A DNA stretch of 64,000 nt from Polytrichum commune (GCA_950295325.1 OX485808.1:42307180-42371179), one strand, 5' to 3'. Positions 33,120 through 46,865 are shown, counted from the first letter of the stretch. Translations and numbers: made by a program. Notes: generated by a model not told the origin, from the sequence alone.

Positions 33120-34290
33120 GTTTGATGGTTTTTTTGAGGGAGGTGAGGCTGGAGATCGAAATTCAGCTTTGGCTTTGATGGATGTGGAATTGGTGTAAAC
33201 GAGGTGCAAGGGTTTTGGTTGTGTCTGTAAATTTTGGAAATCGTTGCAGGGATGAGAATTTGAGCATACACTGTCATGTGTAGTGAGATAATCAAGCTCG
33301 TCGGGTGGCGCATTGTTGTTGTTGTTGTTGTTGTTGGTGTTCTTTGATAGCCGGTGATTATTAAGGATGAGAGGCTGTTTAGCTGGCGGAAGAGATTCAA
33401 TCACAGGGAATTAGAGGTAGAGGCAGAAGGGCGGGAAAGATTTGCCTCGGTGCTGTATGGTACACATGTGGTAGATGGTACAGGTTTGCTTGGGTCGAAC
33501 TTAGCTTCAGTATGGATGGAATCGGAATTGGTGTAAATGAAGTGAAGGGTTTTGGGTTTAAGGATGGGAACACGAGCATACACTATCGTGTGTTGGTGAG
33601 ATGATTAAGCTCGTTGAGTGGCGCATTGATGTTGTTGGCGTTGTTTGATATCTGATGATCATCAAGGAGGAGAGGCCGTTGCGCGGGAGCCCTTCAACTA
33701 CAGGGAATTTGAGCCAGAGGCAGAAGGGCGGGAACGATTTGCCTTTTGGTTCTCTATGGTGCGCATGTGATCGCCATGTGATGCGAAGACCTATTGGATT
33801 CAGTTTTGATGGAAGCGGAATTGGTTCAAACGAGGTGAAGGATTTTTGGATGGGAATTTGAGCATACACCATGTGTTGGTGAGATAATTAAGCTCGTTGG
33901 GTGGCGCATTTGTTGTTGGCGTTCTTTAATATCTGGTGATCAAGGAGGAGAGGTTGTTTGGCGGGATCCATTCAATTACAGGAAATTGGAGGTAGGGGCA
34001 GAAGGGCCGGAACGATTCGCCTCGGTGCTCTATGGTGCACATGTGATGCTTCGACAGGTGATGGGAAGCCCTCTTGGATGGGTGGGATTGGCCTAATGAA
34101 CTTTTGAAACTCTGGTAGTGAGGGGAGAGAGCCAATTTGAAGCAGATTTGAAGCAGAGATATAGAAGGGCTTGCATTTCAGAGAAACTCTGAAGGGGTCG
34201 GAAGGGTTGATGATTGATTGCTCTCTGTTACACATGTGATCGACATGTGATGCAAAGCTCTCTTGAATGGGTCTAATGAAATTTTGACTT
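33120..34290 (+). repeat. Tandem leader array of the SMARCAL1-like gene, about 280-315-bp unit, three to four copies
   Basis: The anchor GTGAGATAAT(C/T)AAGCTCGT occurs at about 33283, 33596 (altered) and 33879, spacing 313 and 283. Around it recur TGGCGCATT, GATCATCAAGGA/ATTATTAAGGA, GAGAGGC, GGGAATT, GGCAGAAGGGCGGGAA, ATTTGCCTC, GCACATGTG, GGCGGAATTGG-type and GAGCATACAC. Further partial units lie at about 34000-34090 and 34225-34280. The region ends about 110 bp before the start codon. A (GTT)n run expands copy 1 at about 33312-33337. Confidence 0.88.
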
Positions 34291-34295
34291 TATGC

Positions 34296-34298
<3 letters not shown>

Positions 34299-34334
<36 letters not shown>
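34299..34334 (+). repeat. (GA)n microsatellite in the 5' UTR
   Basis: Eighteen GA units, about 70 bp upstream of the start codon of the helicase gene. GA repeats in plant leaders can bind BBR/BPC factors; any such role here is inference. Confidence 0.95.
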
Positions 34335-34337
<3 letters not shown>

Positions 34338-34402
34338 CTTGTATTTGATAGTGCAGGGGGCGGAAGAAGGGTGAATAATTTAGTGACTGAGTGAGTGACA
34401 AA

Positions 34403-37400
34403 ATGGATGATGAATGGGGGTTAAGCATGGAGGAGCTGGATTCTCTAGAGAACAATGCGAAGAGGCAGCTTGCGGAGAGACAGAGGTCCTCTGCATCTGC
34501 CTCTGTACCACCACCTCCTGGGAATCCTTTCCTTGCTGCTGCCCACAACAATTCTCGGCAATCCACTTTCTCTTTCCCATTGGAAAGGCAGACTCCACCG
34601 TCACCTTCCATCAGCTCGGGCCGGATTCCAACTTTCTCTGTGAAGTTCTTCCTCGACCAACCAGGTCGAATTGCAGTTCAAACCGTTTTTAACAAGGTAA
34701 ATGTCATTCGTGACCAAGCTGTAATTCAATTCACATTTGTTTGAGATTTGCCAAGATGGACCCACTTTTCAATGTACCCGGTGCTTTTGGGGACTTTCTG
34801 TCCGTCCGGGAGGCAGTTTTTTCATCCTGCGGTTGCACTGGAGATTTGCTTGTGACGTAGTTGCAATCACCATGTAGACCTTGTTAAACCCTGGGTAAGG
34901 TTTGCCTCAATTAACCCCTAAACGCTTTTAGTATTTCATACTAAATGTGTATTCTCTCTGTATACTGGAAAATATGATATCTTCATCAAATTCTTTCCAA
35001 GCTACTTTGTGTCCAGGTGTCAAGAAGAATAACTTTGCAAGAAAATAAGCTATTACTACTACCAAAAAGTCACATCACAATCTATTTCACTTTGCACAAT
35101 TTCAAAATACCGTATGCATGAGAGGCCCAAATCAGGCTCCAAAAGTGTTTAGAGGTTGAGATTAAGTCCACTTTACACTCGAGCTTTCAACTCAAGAGTT
35201 TGAACTCTTTACTGGGATTACAATCCTTAGGTGGCGCCTGGATCCCATGTGGAACATCTATGACAACCTCTTGGATAAAAGTTCTCAGCTACCTACATGA
35301 GGGGTGGTATAGGAATGTCAAGAGTTCAAGCTCTCATTTTTTGGGCCCTAAGCCAATGGGCTTTCAAGCATACATGCATTCATTGGCTTGTCATGTATGC
35401 TCCTTTGTTTGGTATCATTCCCTCCTTGATATCTCACTGTGAGCATGGTCACTTTACACTTGCTCAAATTATTGAGAGCTTGAAGAATAGTGAAGCTCAT
35501 AGTAGTTTGAGCCTTGGATGAAAGCTTGTCAACTCCAAGTAATAAACTCCTGAATATTGCAAGTTCGAGCTCTCTCAACTTGACCTCTAGTGTAAAGGGG
35601 CCTAATCTTTTTGCAATGAAAGTCAGCATTCTGCTCAATCAAGAATCCTATCAGTGATGGTAGTAGAATAAAAGTACTGCTCACAGTTTTATGTGACTTT
35701 GCTGCAGCACCTAGTGTCAGCTTTGAAGATGGTGCCAGGGCATGAATGGGATGCAAGTCGACGGTGGGTAAATGAACTCAGCAGTCCCATTGATTTCTCC
35801 TCTTACATCTGTGCTTGCTGTCATTGTGTGCTAAAAGGTCTGTTCAAGCCATTGCCATACATTTTGCTTCCCTCAATGTGTAGTGTGATCTGAAATTTGG
35901 GTCTTACAGAGTATGGATGTATCCACAAAATCGTTATGAGGAGCTCATCAACAGAATGGTTGCCATATCGGAACTCAACATTGATGTATGTGTCACGTCT
36001 CCTTGTTCTCAGTGGACTGACGCTTTTTCTACTCCACTCATGCACGAGTCTACCAATTAGCAGAAGAGCAGGCTTTGAGTTTGCATCACTTCATAATTGT
36101 AACTTGTGATGCCTTATGCTTGAAAAAGAGGAATTATTTTAGCTGCAGCTGGTTGTGCATTTATTCAATGTTGTTTGTTTTGTCTCTTCGATATGTGGTT
36201 GGTTATTGGAAAGCAGCCTCCCCTATGCTGCCACGTACTGATCAGGAACTCCACTAGACACTTGTTAAGAGATACTCACCCTTGCCACAAATTTCATGTA
36301 ATAATTCAAGTCCCCAATGAGGTATGCAGAAATCGTTATGGATGCAGGGGCTAGTGAACAGTAAGGAATGTCCAGAAGCAAGGCATATTTCAAGTACTGC
36401 TTAGAAGGCTAGACTTGCATCACCAGAGGACTTGCATGTGACTCTGAAATTTCCCCATTGTTAAGCCTTTCTTCATTGATTTTTGTTTGATTGTTAAGTG
36501 CTGAGGCTAGAAATGATAAACAAATCCTGTGGGTCTTGCAGTTTGAAGCGGCTCCGCCGTTGTCATTGCCTTCCTGTGTTGCACAATCAAGACGACAAAC
36601 AGGTCCATATTTATCCTGTTTTGACTAAACTAAGCACTTGGTTGATTCTGATTCTTGAATCACAAGGGCGGAGATCTTATGTTTCATGTTTAGAGAAATT
36701 ATGCTCCAGATGAGTGTTCAATAAAACGAAGAAGCTTTCCTGTCTTACACAGGTTTCACGATCTCATGTGGTCAGGCTTTTCAAAAATGTTTCCTCTGCA
36801 AGTAAATCAACATCTCCTGAAATATAAGCACTGGATTGCCATCAAAATTTGATAATCTACTCTTTGGACAGGATCGAATGTCGTTCAACATTCTAGCCCG
36901 CGAAAACATGCCCAACATATTACAATTGAGTACCCTGAACTTGTAGAAGGTGATATTTTATCAAGCCCCATTCAATTGCAAGCCTGCACAGCAAGTCCTC
37001 AAAAAAGCCCAATGAAAGGGAAGGGATCATCCCTGGTGGTACAGATATACATGATGGACCCTGATCATGTTGCTGCTAGAAGTGCGTATAATGAGGTAGC
37101 TCACATCCTTGGACTGCACCCACCTTTGCACGCTTGAACAAAGTTAGACTGCCTAAGTCTAATTGAATAAGCTCATCATACTTTAAGCAAGAAATCTGTG
37201 ATGTAACAGCTCTAATATTCTTACCAAATTTAGGCTTTGTGTACCTTGAAGAAATGAGGTGGAGGCTAGACTGAGAAGATAAGAATAGTGCTGTCAAGAC
37301 ATGGAAAAGAGTGTTTATAGATTGGATAGGCTATGGTGTGTGGCCCTCTTGGTACTGTTTAAGGATTTTCTGAGGGGATGCTCAATAAATATCAGTTTGT

Positions 37401-40400
37401 ACATTTTTGTCTTATTAAAGGTGTGTAGGATAATTATTCCTTAAATATATCTTTACTCATTATGTATTGTAGTCTGATGAATCTTTTTTGAAACACATAA
37501 ATCGCTTTTCCACTTTTCAGGATGAATGCTCAAGGTTACAGGGATGCTCTGCTATTTTTAAGAATCTTTGTTGGGTGAATTCTTACAGAAAGTGAAGGAG
37601 GCCTGCCAATCTGTTCCTGGAAGAGCATGGAATGCCGAAGAGAGGTGCATTTTGCATGTGCCTATCTTGGTGATCTGGTTTGCTGATCTGTATCATAAAA
37701 GATACCTGTGTTTGCTTCTATAAGAGTAACATTTGAGAACTATGCAAGATACTCTAGCAGCAAGTAAGGAGTTGGCAGGCAAAGAATAATTGTTAGTATT
37801 GCATTTTAATCAGAGCACTAACAATTCATACTCATATCCTGGTTGAACGTCAGTATAAATAGTTACTGCTTTATGGATTGGATAGGGTGTGGATGGTGCC
37901 ATTGAACAAGATGGACGAGCTTGTGCAAGCGCTGTTGAATATCCCAGTCACGGTTAGTAATATTTTGAGCATTTCACCCCCTCCTGTCTATGTTCTACTA
38001 ACTTCTATTCATACTTGTAAAAATAAAGTCAGAATATATTGAAGTTTTATGACTATGCTACTACCATATATATTTTCTGAAAGTTCTGGGAGCTCTCCAT
38101 GGAAGTTCCACATTGTTAGTTCGTTCAGATCAAAGGACACCAACCCTTGACTTCTTCTGGGGTTGTAATCTTTTGGTGAGTTGATTACACATTAGTCTGA
38201 GATGGCAGGGAAATTTCATGTCATCAAGTCTGAGTTGGTGGGTTGCCCCATGCAGATCACCTTGATGGCACCTTTAAATAAATAAGAGTTCATGGTTTGG
38301 TGTCTCCTGGGCTGCAGGTTGAGGCAATACCACCGTTGAAAATCACAGCATCCTCCTCAATCAGATGTGGTAAGCTCCAATCTAACTTGTAAGTTAGTAC
38401 CAAGATTCATGTTTGGTTGACCTTGATTCCAATTTGTCAAGACCGGATGCCCTGGTAATGTCGTGGAATGATTCTTAGACAATCCTCTAGTAAGAAGGCC
38501 ATTTGATCAATGGTTCTTCAACTTACTGTTTGTGGGTTCTCTTCTATTTGATAGATGAACAGAGGTCATCCCAACCTGACAAACAACCTGCAGCAAGCTC
38601 TCCCCTTCCAATGCCCCAGCTTGTAAACCTACCTAAACACTCAGTAAAATTACTTCTCCACAGCAGCGGTCAAATAGCAGCCAAGTTTGAGTACAATCAG
38701 GTGAGCTGCTGTATAATTCTCTCAATAGTCTTCACTGCCTTTAATACCCAATTTTGCAACATATGGGGGTAACTTCAGAGAAGTAACAGAGTAGGATAGT
38801 CTTTTAAAAATGCTCACTAATCCTTGGGGACAAATCCTGGGGAGGAATTTGAGAACATCATGAGATGCAGAGTTTCATACCCTGTTTTACTGATCCAATA
38901 TTTGTAAGATACAAAGACAAGCTTCAATCCTTAACTACTGAAGTGGGGTTAAGGGTAGTAACTAATGGTCTGGACCCAGGATAAATATTTTATATATTTC
39001 CGAGTTCAGAATCATATTCTTCTCCTTCGACATCCAGTGGCAAAATTACTGAGTGGGCTGGCAATAAAAGCTGTACTTATAGTTACCATCTGTTGATGGC
39101 ATTTGATGACTTTTAGTTTACATAGTTTGTTTGAAGAATCACAGAGTTTAAATCTACTTGTCTTCAGAAAATTGTTGCTGCTATAAAAGCTGTTCCAAGA
39201 GCAGAGTGGAACCCAAGAGAGAGGTATTGTCTTGTTACTTGTTTGCTCTCATAGGTATCCTGACATTTGCCTGCTTGAATTGTACAGTGGTAATTGGATA
39301 CTGCTGGTCTTGTGTAACTGCAAAAGGTATTCTACTGCATGTTTTAGGATGTCTCCTGAAATTATCCATGATAACTGTAATATAAAGCCAACCTTCTGTT
39401 ACTTTGATCTTACAGAAGGATGCCTTCTAAGTTGTGTTCCTGCATGCAGGCTGTGGCTGTTTCCCAGTTCATCTTTGTCAGATGCTGAGAAGGCGCTCAG
39501 CAACATTGGTGACTTGGCAGTCAGTGTATGTTGGTGATCAACCTCGAGAATCCTCATCTTGTCAATGCTCCCTACATGAGTTCTTGGGTTTTAAAGATCA
39601 TCTTTTTGCCCTGCTATGCAGAAAAAACCTGACCTATCCTAATGGAAGATGTAGCCACCCAGTCAGCAGTTGCTGAGGATTATTCTTCACCTCAATTTTT
39701 ATTAATACCGGATACTTTACTGGACGTACATCAGGTGGAAGGATTGGAACCCCTTGTGCTGCGTGCCATGGAGGCCACTGCTGCTACTCCTGATCTGCAA
39801 GGTATGCACTTGTTTAACTCAATGTGCTGGACTCTGTTTGAGTATAAGGTTGTTGGAGGTTTAAAAAGAGTGGATAGTGAGTTCCTTTGATTCAAAACCC
39901 TTATTCTGCGACTAACTCTGGATTGCAGTATTTTAGCTAACATGAAGGTTGTGCAAACTTCACAATTGATTGGTGGCGTAAAACATCTGCTCTTTGTCTT
40001 CCACTTACCTCTGGACAGGTGTCTTCAGATAATCAAACCAGGAGATGGTTTGAACAGTCTATGGGTCGCTCTCACACAATAAACCAGAATCTTGTGTTGA
40101 GACTTCTATTGGTATCTGACATCACAGAATAATTGGTTTTTCAGGGAAATACAGTGAAATTCCAGGGCAAATAGAGTCACAGCTGCTTCCGTTCCAACGT
40201 GACGGTGTTAGGTACACTTCCTGCACCCATATGGGATAGTTAGATTTGTTAAATTTAATTCAATCCATGATGTGCTCATCACACCTGAAGGATGTTACAT
40301 AATCAGCTAAAATATCCAACTTGTTCTCCAGATTTGCACTGCAGCATGGCTGTCGAGCCCTCATAGCTGATGAGATGGGCCTTGGCAAAACTCTGCAGGT

Positions 40401-43400
40401 AGTTGTTTCCGCCTTAAATTTTCCTTCTACAGGTAGACTTGAATTGACTTTGCCTTGGAACTTTGTTTGGTGCTGCCACAAGTCTGGGAGTGAATGTAGT
40501 TTCACTTCCTCCAAACACTGAATAGTGGTCCTGGACACCATGTTTAAATTTCTACATCTTCTCTTGTTTACATTTGACAACCCACACCAACAAATTCTTC
40601 ATTGACAATCATGTAATAAGTATGTGTAAGCAGGCAATTGCTGTGGCATCATGCTTGGAGAATGAGTGGCCAGTCCTCATTGTGGTCCCTTCATCATTGA
40701 GGTTACAGTGGGCAGCGGTAAGCCTCTAATTCTCATGTATTTATTTTATATTGAGCTCAGCGCCATATGAGTTCCACCCATAAAATTGATAAGTGACTTA
40801 CAGTCTTTCAATGGCTTGAATTTTGTCATGGAAACAAATAACTTGTTTTTGTTGCTGACCATATTTTGTGCTGTCTCCAGTCACTGCAACAATGGCTGGA
40901 TATCCGCCCAAGTGACATTACGGTGAGGGTCATCTTTGTTACTTTTTTGAAGTCTTCAAGAGCTCATGATAATGGTACTCATACATTGTTTGCAATTTTG
41001 AGAAGATGTTCAGGGTTGACTGCCTAAGTAGAAGTTCCACATTATCCTCTGTTTATGTCACGCTTGTGAGATGTGATGGGATACTGCTGACCATATCACC
41101 TGAATGCTATTGATTGAATTGCCTCAGGTTGTAATGTCACAATGCACTGGCTCCAACAGGGAGGGCTTCAATGTTGTGCATTCAGCTGGCAAGAGCCCTG
41201 TGAAATTGGATGGGCTTTTTAATATTATATCATATGACCTGGTAACAAAGTTAAGCCAGGCCATTAGCGAGGCTCACTTTAAAGTAAGCCTCACAAATCC
41301 TTCCATTCAGATGTTGAAGAGGTTGATCCGAACAATCTCACATAGTCTTGTATATACAGGCCTTATTTTCTCTCTCAATTGCTACTGTATTTTGTGCTTT
41401 TCGGCATGCCAATCAATATTTGCCCTTGGAATTCATTTATGCACCCTAAGTAAACTGTACAAGTTGCAGACATGTGGGAGTAAGGATGGTTTCATGATCT
41501 TGTGGAGGGCCTTCTGTACTTTATGTGCATGTTCTGGGGATGGATGATGCAGTTTGTAGTGGGCCTCATGTTGAATTATTGAAGGTGGTTCCAGTCATTG
41601 AAGGTTTGATGCAACTTGATGTCTGCAGATAATAATTGCAGATGAGGCACACTATCTGAAGAATGCACAGGCAAAACGGACAAATGCGTGCGTTCCTCTT
41701 CTACAGGCAAGACGTCATCACATGTTGAAAATTTGAAGGTTGTGGATGTTAATGTTTCTGCTGCTCAAACATGTAGAGATGTGTAGGAGGTATTCGTTTT
41801 ACTTCTCACCTGATGTGTCTGCCTTTGCAGAAAGCCAAGCATGCCTTGCTTCTGACTGGAACGCCAGCATTATCTCGACCTATAGAACTTTTCAAGCAGG
41901 TCTTGGGTTGAACTGTTTCTCAATTGATTGATGAACTTGTGCAAATAGGAGATAAGTACATTTATTTGGTAATAACTTCTGACCTCTTTCAGATCCCAAA
42001 CATATGTCTAGGTCACTAAAAGCTGATTGATGTATTCTGTACAGCTGGAAGCCTTACAACCAACGGTGTATAGGAATATACATGAATACGGCAACCGCTA
42101 CTGCCTTGGGGTAAGCACAGATCCAGAACTTTTCCTTTTGGATCATGTCTTACCTGTGTGATTTCCAAATTTGTTACTCACAAATTATTGATGCAGGGGA
42201 ACTTTGGTTTGTATCAAGGGTCAAGCAACCTTCAGGAACTCCATGCCCTTGTGAAATCGACAGTGATGATCCGGAGACTGAAGAAAGATGTGTTGTCTGA
42301 ACTACCTTTAAAACGACGCCAACAGGTTGTGTCTGTGTGCTATAATGTTGTATATTGACATGAACTACATTTGGAATTCAACTTGATGTTAATTGTCTCT
42401 GTTGCCTCTCTACCCTATTGTGGGAATCTCTTAAAAGTTGATGCCATTCACAAGTGACCTAGAGTTGCAATTATTTAGTAGAGTATCGCTGAGCTTCATT
42501 CAGTCACTAAGTGGTGCTTGGGAAGCAGCGATTTACTGCTCTCTGTATTCTTCATGTTGCAGGTGTTTGTCTCTTTAGAAGACAAGGGCATCAGAGAAAT
42601 GCGATCTCTTTTTAATGAGGCATGTATTGTGACCTTGTACAAATTGGCAATGATGTGTTTGGACTGAAATGAAAAGAACGTGGTCAGTTTCTGTCTAGCT
42701 GGTCAGTTTCTGTTTAGCTTGAATGAAGAAATTTTAAAGATTTTCTTTTTTAAGGAGGAGGTCGCATTTTATTCTTTCTGGTTGCACACTGTACATTTGA
42801 TTATCTCTTTTGTGGAGAATCTTCTGTTTGATGCCTGACATGATATGCATATCACTCATTCATATATCTTGTAATGGAACAGCTGGAGGGAATAAAACAT
42901 TCCATCAAACGTTGCTCAGAGGACGAATTTGAAAAACTGAAGTATGCAGAGAAACAAGTTCTTAATAAGGTACTCTTGGACCTAATCATTCCGGTACTGA
43001 AGGAACCCTTTACAGCTAAGGTTTGACAATCAGTAGGTTTTTTAATATCTTTATCCTAGCATGGAATAATAGCGTGTCAAATTGAACAGGTTGTAGTGTT
43101 TCTTGTTGGTCGGTAGTTTTAGTAGATTCAGTTCAATTCTACCCTCATTGACTGGATGTATTGCTCTGACCATGTCAGATCTACACTGAATCAGCAGTTG
43201 TCAAACTTCCAGCAGTCCAAGACTACTTGACAACAATTATTGAGGTATATGAGACAATCATGCATTAAATCTTCCAGTAAAATTCATAGTCTTGGTTGTC
43301 TGTAACTTACAAAGCCCTCACAACAGAAGAACATATTCATATCTGGAGGGAATCAATTTATGCATGCTGAAGAAGTCGTTTCTTGAGGTCAGTTTGAGGA

Positions 43401-46400
43401 TTACTTTAGCTAAAAGAATTTATTTACTACCCCAAAATCTGATGCCTCTGTATTCTAGTGGATCTAGAAGCATTTGTTGCTTTTATGGTGTAGCTCTATG
43501 ACATGTTTTGATCTACTGGTTGTTTGTGAAACAGGCAGATTGCAAGTGCCTCATATTTGCTTACCATCAAACCATGCTGGATGGAATTGAGGAGCTTCTC
43601 ATGGTATGGATGTCACTCAAATCAAACATGCCTCTCTGTCACTGTTAGCATTGTTCAAAGTGATGTCAAATTTAGCAACTAATAATTGCCTTTTGTGGAG
43701 CTAGATGTCTAAATAGATTTGTCAGCCTACAGCTTAGCTAAGCACCAACAAAATCATTAAAAATTACCCTAATCCTTGATGATTAACTGCTGTTAGGAGC
43801 TCCAAAATAGATGTAGAAGTGTAGGCTAGTCTACACATGTCAAGGTGATTCACTAGTGATTTAGTTATATCACACTGATTATGTTTGTATATCTTGTGTA
43901 CTTGAATACGCAGAAAAAGAAGGTTGGACATATTCGAATTGACGGGGGCACCCCGCAATCTGCTCGACAAGCACTAGTGACTCGATTTCAAGAGAATGAT
44001 AAAGTTCGCGCAGCAGTGGTATGTGTCTTAATTTTATTTGTGTCCTCTTAAGGTAGTTTCAACCTAACAAGTAAGTTGATTGTGTTGAGATGCTTCAGCA
44101 CTTGAGATTTCACTTGACATTTTGGCTGAGATAATGATCACAATCTGGCCGCAGCTAGGAATTCGTGCGGCAGGTGTTGGGTTGACGCTGACAGCAGCCA
44201 GCACTGTCATCTTTGCTGAGATGTCTTGGACACCTGGGGACCTTGTCCAAGCTGAGGATCGTGCACACCGAATTGGTCAGGTACTAGTTCATTCTAAATT
44301 TCTGCAGAGTGCTATATACTGTAAATATTATGCAAACATGATATGTAGTGGTTATAGTAATATGTATCGTTCTTATGTAACAATTTGCTTCATGGTAACA
44401 TAATGTGGCACATGTTACAAGAATATCAATAATGCTATCGCAACATTGTATTTTTTTTGAAATGATTATTTTGAAATCTGGAAGTTTGTGATGTTTATTT
44501 GTATCTGCTGTTTTCATGTTGCATAGTCCAAATTCAGATGAACATAAAATCGGTATTTAGAACAAGTGATTCTAGATATTCCATTGTCACGCTATGTCAT
44601 ATGATCTAATACTCCAAAACACTGGAATGTGTATATTCACAAACTGCTTGGAACTTGGGGTAATACATTTGAGTGCCTTACAGTAATAATGTAGAATTGC
44701 CAATAAGACTGAGAAACTACACTAGCCACAATATCATCAGAAGAATCTGTCCTGATCACAAATACAGCCACAATATCATCTAAATAGAAACATGACCTTG
44801 CCATTAGTAATATGGTGAGGTTTGAATGTCAAATTTGTTTCAAGCTTCATATTGGTGCTGTTGTCTGTGGCAGGCCTCTTCTGTAAATGTATATTACTTA
44901 CATGCACATGACACGATTGATGATATCATATGGTACGTCTCCAAGTTGTGATCTTCAGAAGGCTACTTGCTAAACAGATCCCATGATTTTCAAGTTATAA
45001 AAAGATTGCATGAAAAGATCTGTCCGGCAAGGTGACTGACCACCTTTGCTTGTGTGCATGAAATGGCAGGGACACTGTACAGAACAAACTGGAGAACCTT
45101 GGCCAGGTATGAATCTATCTTCATGTGATTTAGTGTGCTCTTCATAGGCTGTGTTGTCTCTTGTTTAATAAGAAAGCACCATTGACCTTATTCTGTAATA
45201 CTAGTGACTTGTCTTGATGAAACATGTCGTTGTTGTTTGAACCTTAAAGCACTCAGGGCCTCAATGTACGATCTATATACAAATTATCTACGAGGGTCAT
45301 CAAGTCTTAAACTATTAATTTTTTATTCATGGGTTTGGAAATTACTAAGTCTGTTATCCTATGTCAAAGAGAAAATCGAAACATACTTATATTTGACATT
45401 GATGATAAAAGTACTCTGTGTTTGCACCCAATGGTCCCCAGGTTGCGCATTTGATCCCAAATATTCAACAGCATCAAGATATCCGTTTGATTTGAATAGT
45501 GCCATTGAAGAATGACTTTATTGTAGATGGGGTCACTTTTAACAGTTAGTACAAATGGAAGTATGTAGGGAATATAGACGATTCATGCATGGAGAATCTT
45601 GGATGATTAGGGGTTAACACGCTCAGTTAATAATGCATTGTCTGCTTATCATTTCTGTGATGGGTATGAAAGAAGTGTCAAAAGTGACCCTATATATCAT
45701 AAGCATTATTCTAATTGGAGCATACATACATGTAAATTGATTTGTTGGGAGATTTGAGCTCATATAAATGACATAGACTCAAATATATACCACATATATC
45801 TAATCACCATTGTCACATATGACTTGATTTTCAGTATTTGTTGGGGGTTCATACAAATTGTCATTTATCCTGTAGAAACACACCCCCGACCCTTCAACAG
45901 TTTAACCCCTAAGTCTCCAAGACGCCCAATTTGGACCTATCCATTCTCAGAAACGTTTATTCGAGGTATATGCTTCCAATATAATTGTGTCAAAAGTGTC
46001 CATATCTAAAAATTAATACATTCTTCAAGTGCACTTTTCAAATCAGTTGAATACCCTACTCGGTTCCAATACACAACCTGAATGCCCTTCAGTGCAGTTA
46101 CATACTTAATATTTTAATCATATATGGGGTCTTTTTCTTTTTTTCTTATTCCTCTCATTAGTATAAGCGTTAAAGAAGACGAGGCTGAGAAGTGGTTGTG
46201 GATGGCAGGTGCTGGATGGCCAGGAGAATACTTTGCAAGTGGCATCTGCTCCAAAGATCCATGTCTCTTTACCTCGAGGACAAGGTACTTTACATTCGTT
46301 CTTACAGTCTGGTGGCCCTATTCACCGCCCTTGTGATGGAAAGAGCCATTCTGGAACTCTGACATCCGGGCCTGATACAGGCAACAAATCATCTGGACTA

Positions 46401-46562
46401 CCATCTCAGCATGAACCCTCGCCTCAAGAGGAAGGCCTTTTGATGAACTTTGGTGGGGTAAGCAATTGGAAACAGATGGAAGAAAGCCTGAAGAGGGAGT
46501 TTATAGACGAGTATGATGAACTGGATATTTCAAATGAGGACAAGCGACGGAAACTGTTCTGA
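34403..46562 (+). CDS. SMARCAL1: SMARCAL1/CHR18-like SNF2 annealing helicase with three HARP-like modules
   Basis: Thirty exons join to a 982-residue frame: 34403-34696, 35708-35763, 35910-35985, 36542-36602, 36872-37095, 37589-37644, 37886-37952, 38318-38369, 38555-38700, 39168-39223, 39450-39525, 39735-39801, 40145-40211, 40332-40398, 40634-40717, 40881-40922, 41128-41283, 41629-41706, 41831-41899, 42045-42110, 42197-42325, 42563-42619, 42883-42969, 43179-43244, 43535-43603, 43914-44018, 44155-44280, 44874-44932, 45070-45106, 46209-46562. This family rewinds RPA-coated DNA and remodels stalled forks. HARP-like modules lie at about 77-155, 216-287 and 324-405. The ATPase core has DEMGLGKT (446-453), DEAH (554-557), SGTP-like [10 protein letters not shown] and [11 protein letters not shown] (823-833). 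Introns after exons 18 and 22 use GC donors. The C-terminal 120 residues are low-complexity. A GTG upstream is not the start; the ATG gives [13 protein letters not shown]. Arabidopsis CHR18 is about 670 aa, so the N-terminal half is enlarged. Confidence 0.94.
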
Positions 46563-46865
46563 TTTGCAAACATCGTAAATTATAATTTGGTAGATGATTG
46601 ACGACCAGGAATATATTTTCCTGTCCTGTTAATTGGTAGTCACTGCAGTAACGCGCATGGTATGTTGGAATGTGAAGGCAGAAAGCTTTTTTTGTAGGTC
46701 AATGAAGGAAGAGCATGGGAGACATCCAGGCAAAGATAATGTAATATACTACCGGATGGCTTTGCAAGGAAAACCAGTGCTCCAATCTTTTAGAGTTTGT
46801 GCCATGATACCCATTTTGCAATGCATGTTGCATCCCCTACAGAAGGGGCCTTGCGACAGTGTCCG

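Noticed and set aside
33002-33872. Minus-strand frames of 95-132 codons upstream of the helicase gene
   Set aside because: They are antisense readings of the leader array, with low-complexity runs from the microsatellite.
36753-36801. An extra 49-nt exon in the helicase gene between exons 4 and 5
   Set aside because: It has splice-like borders, but including it breaks the frame. Joining exon 4 (phase 1) straight to 36872 keeps the frame open.
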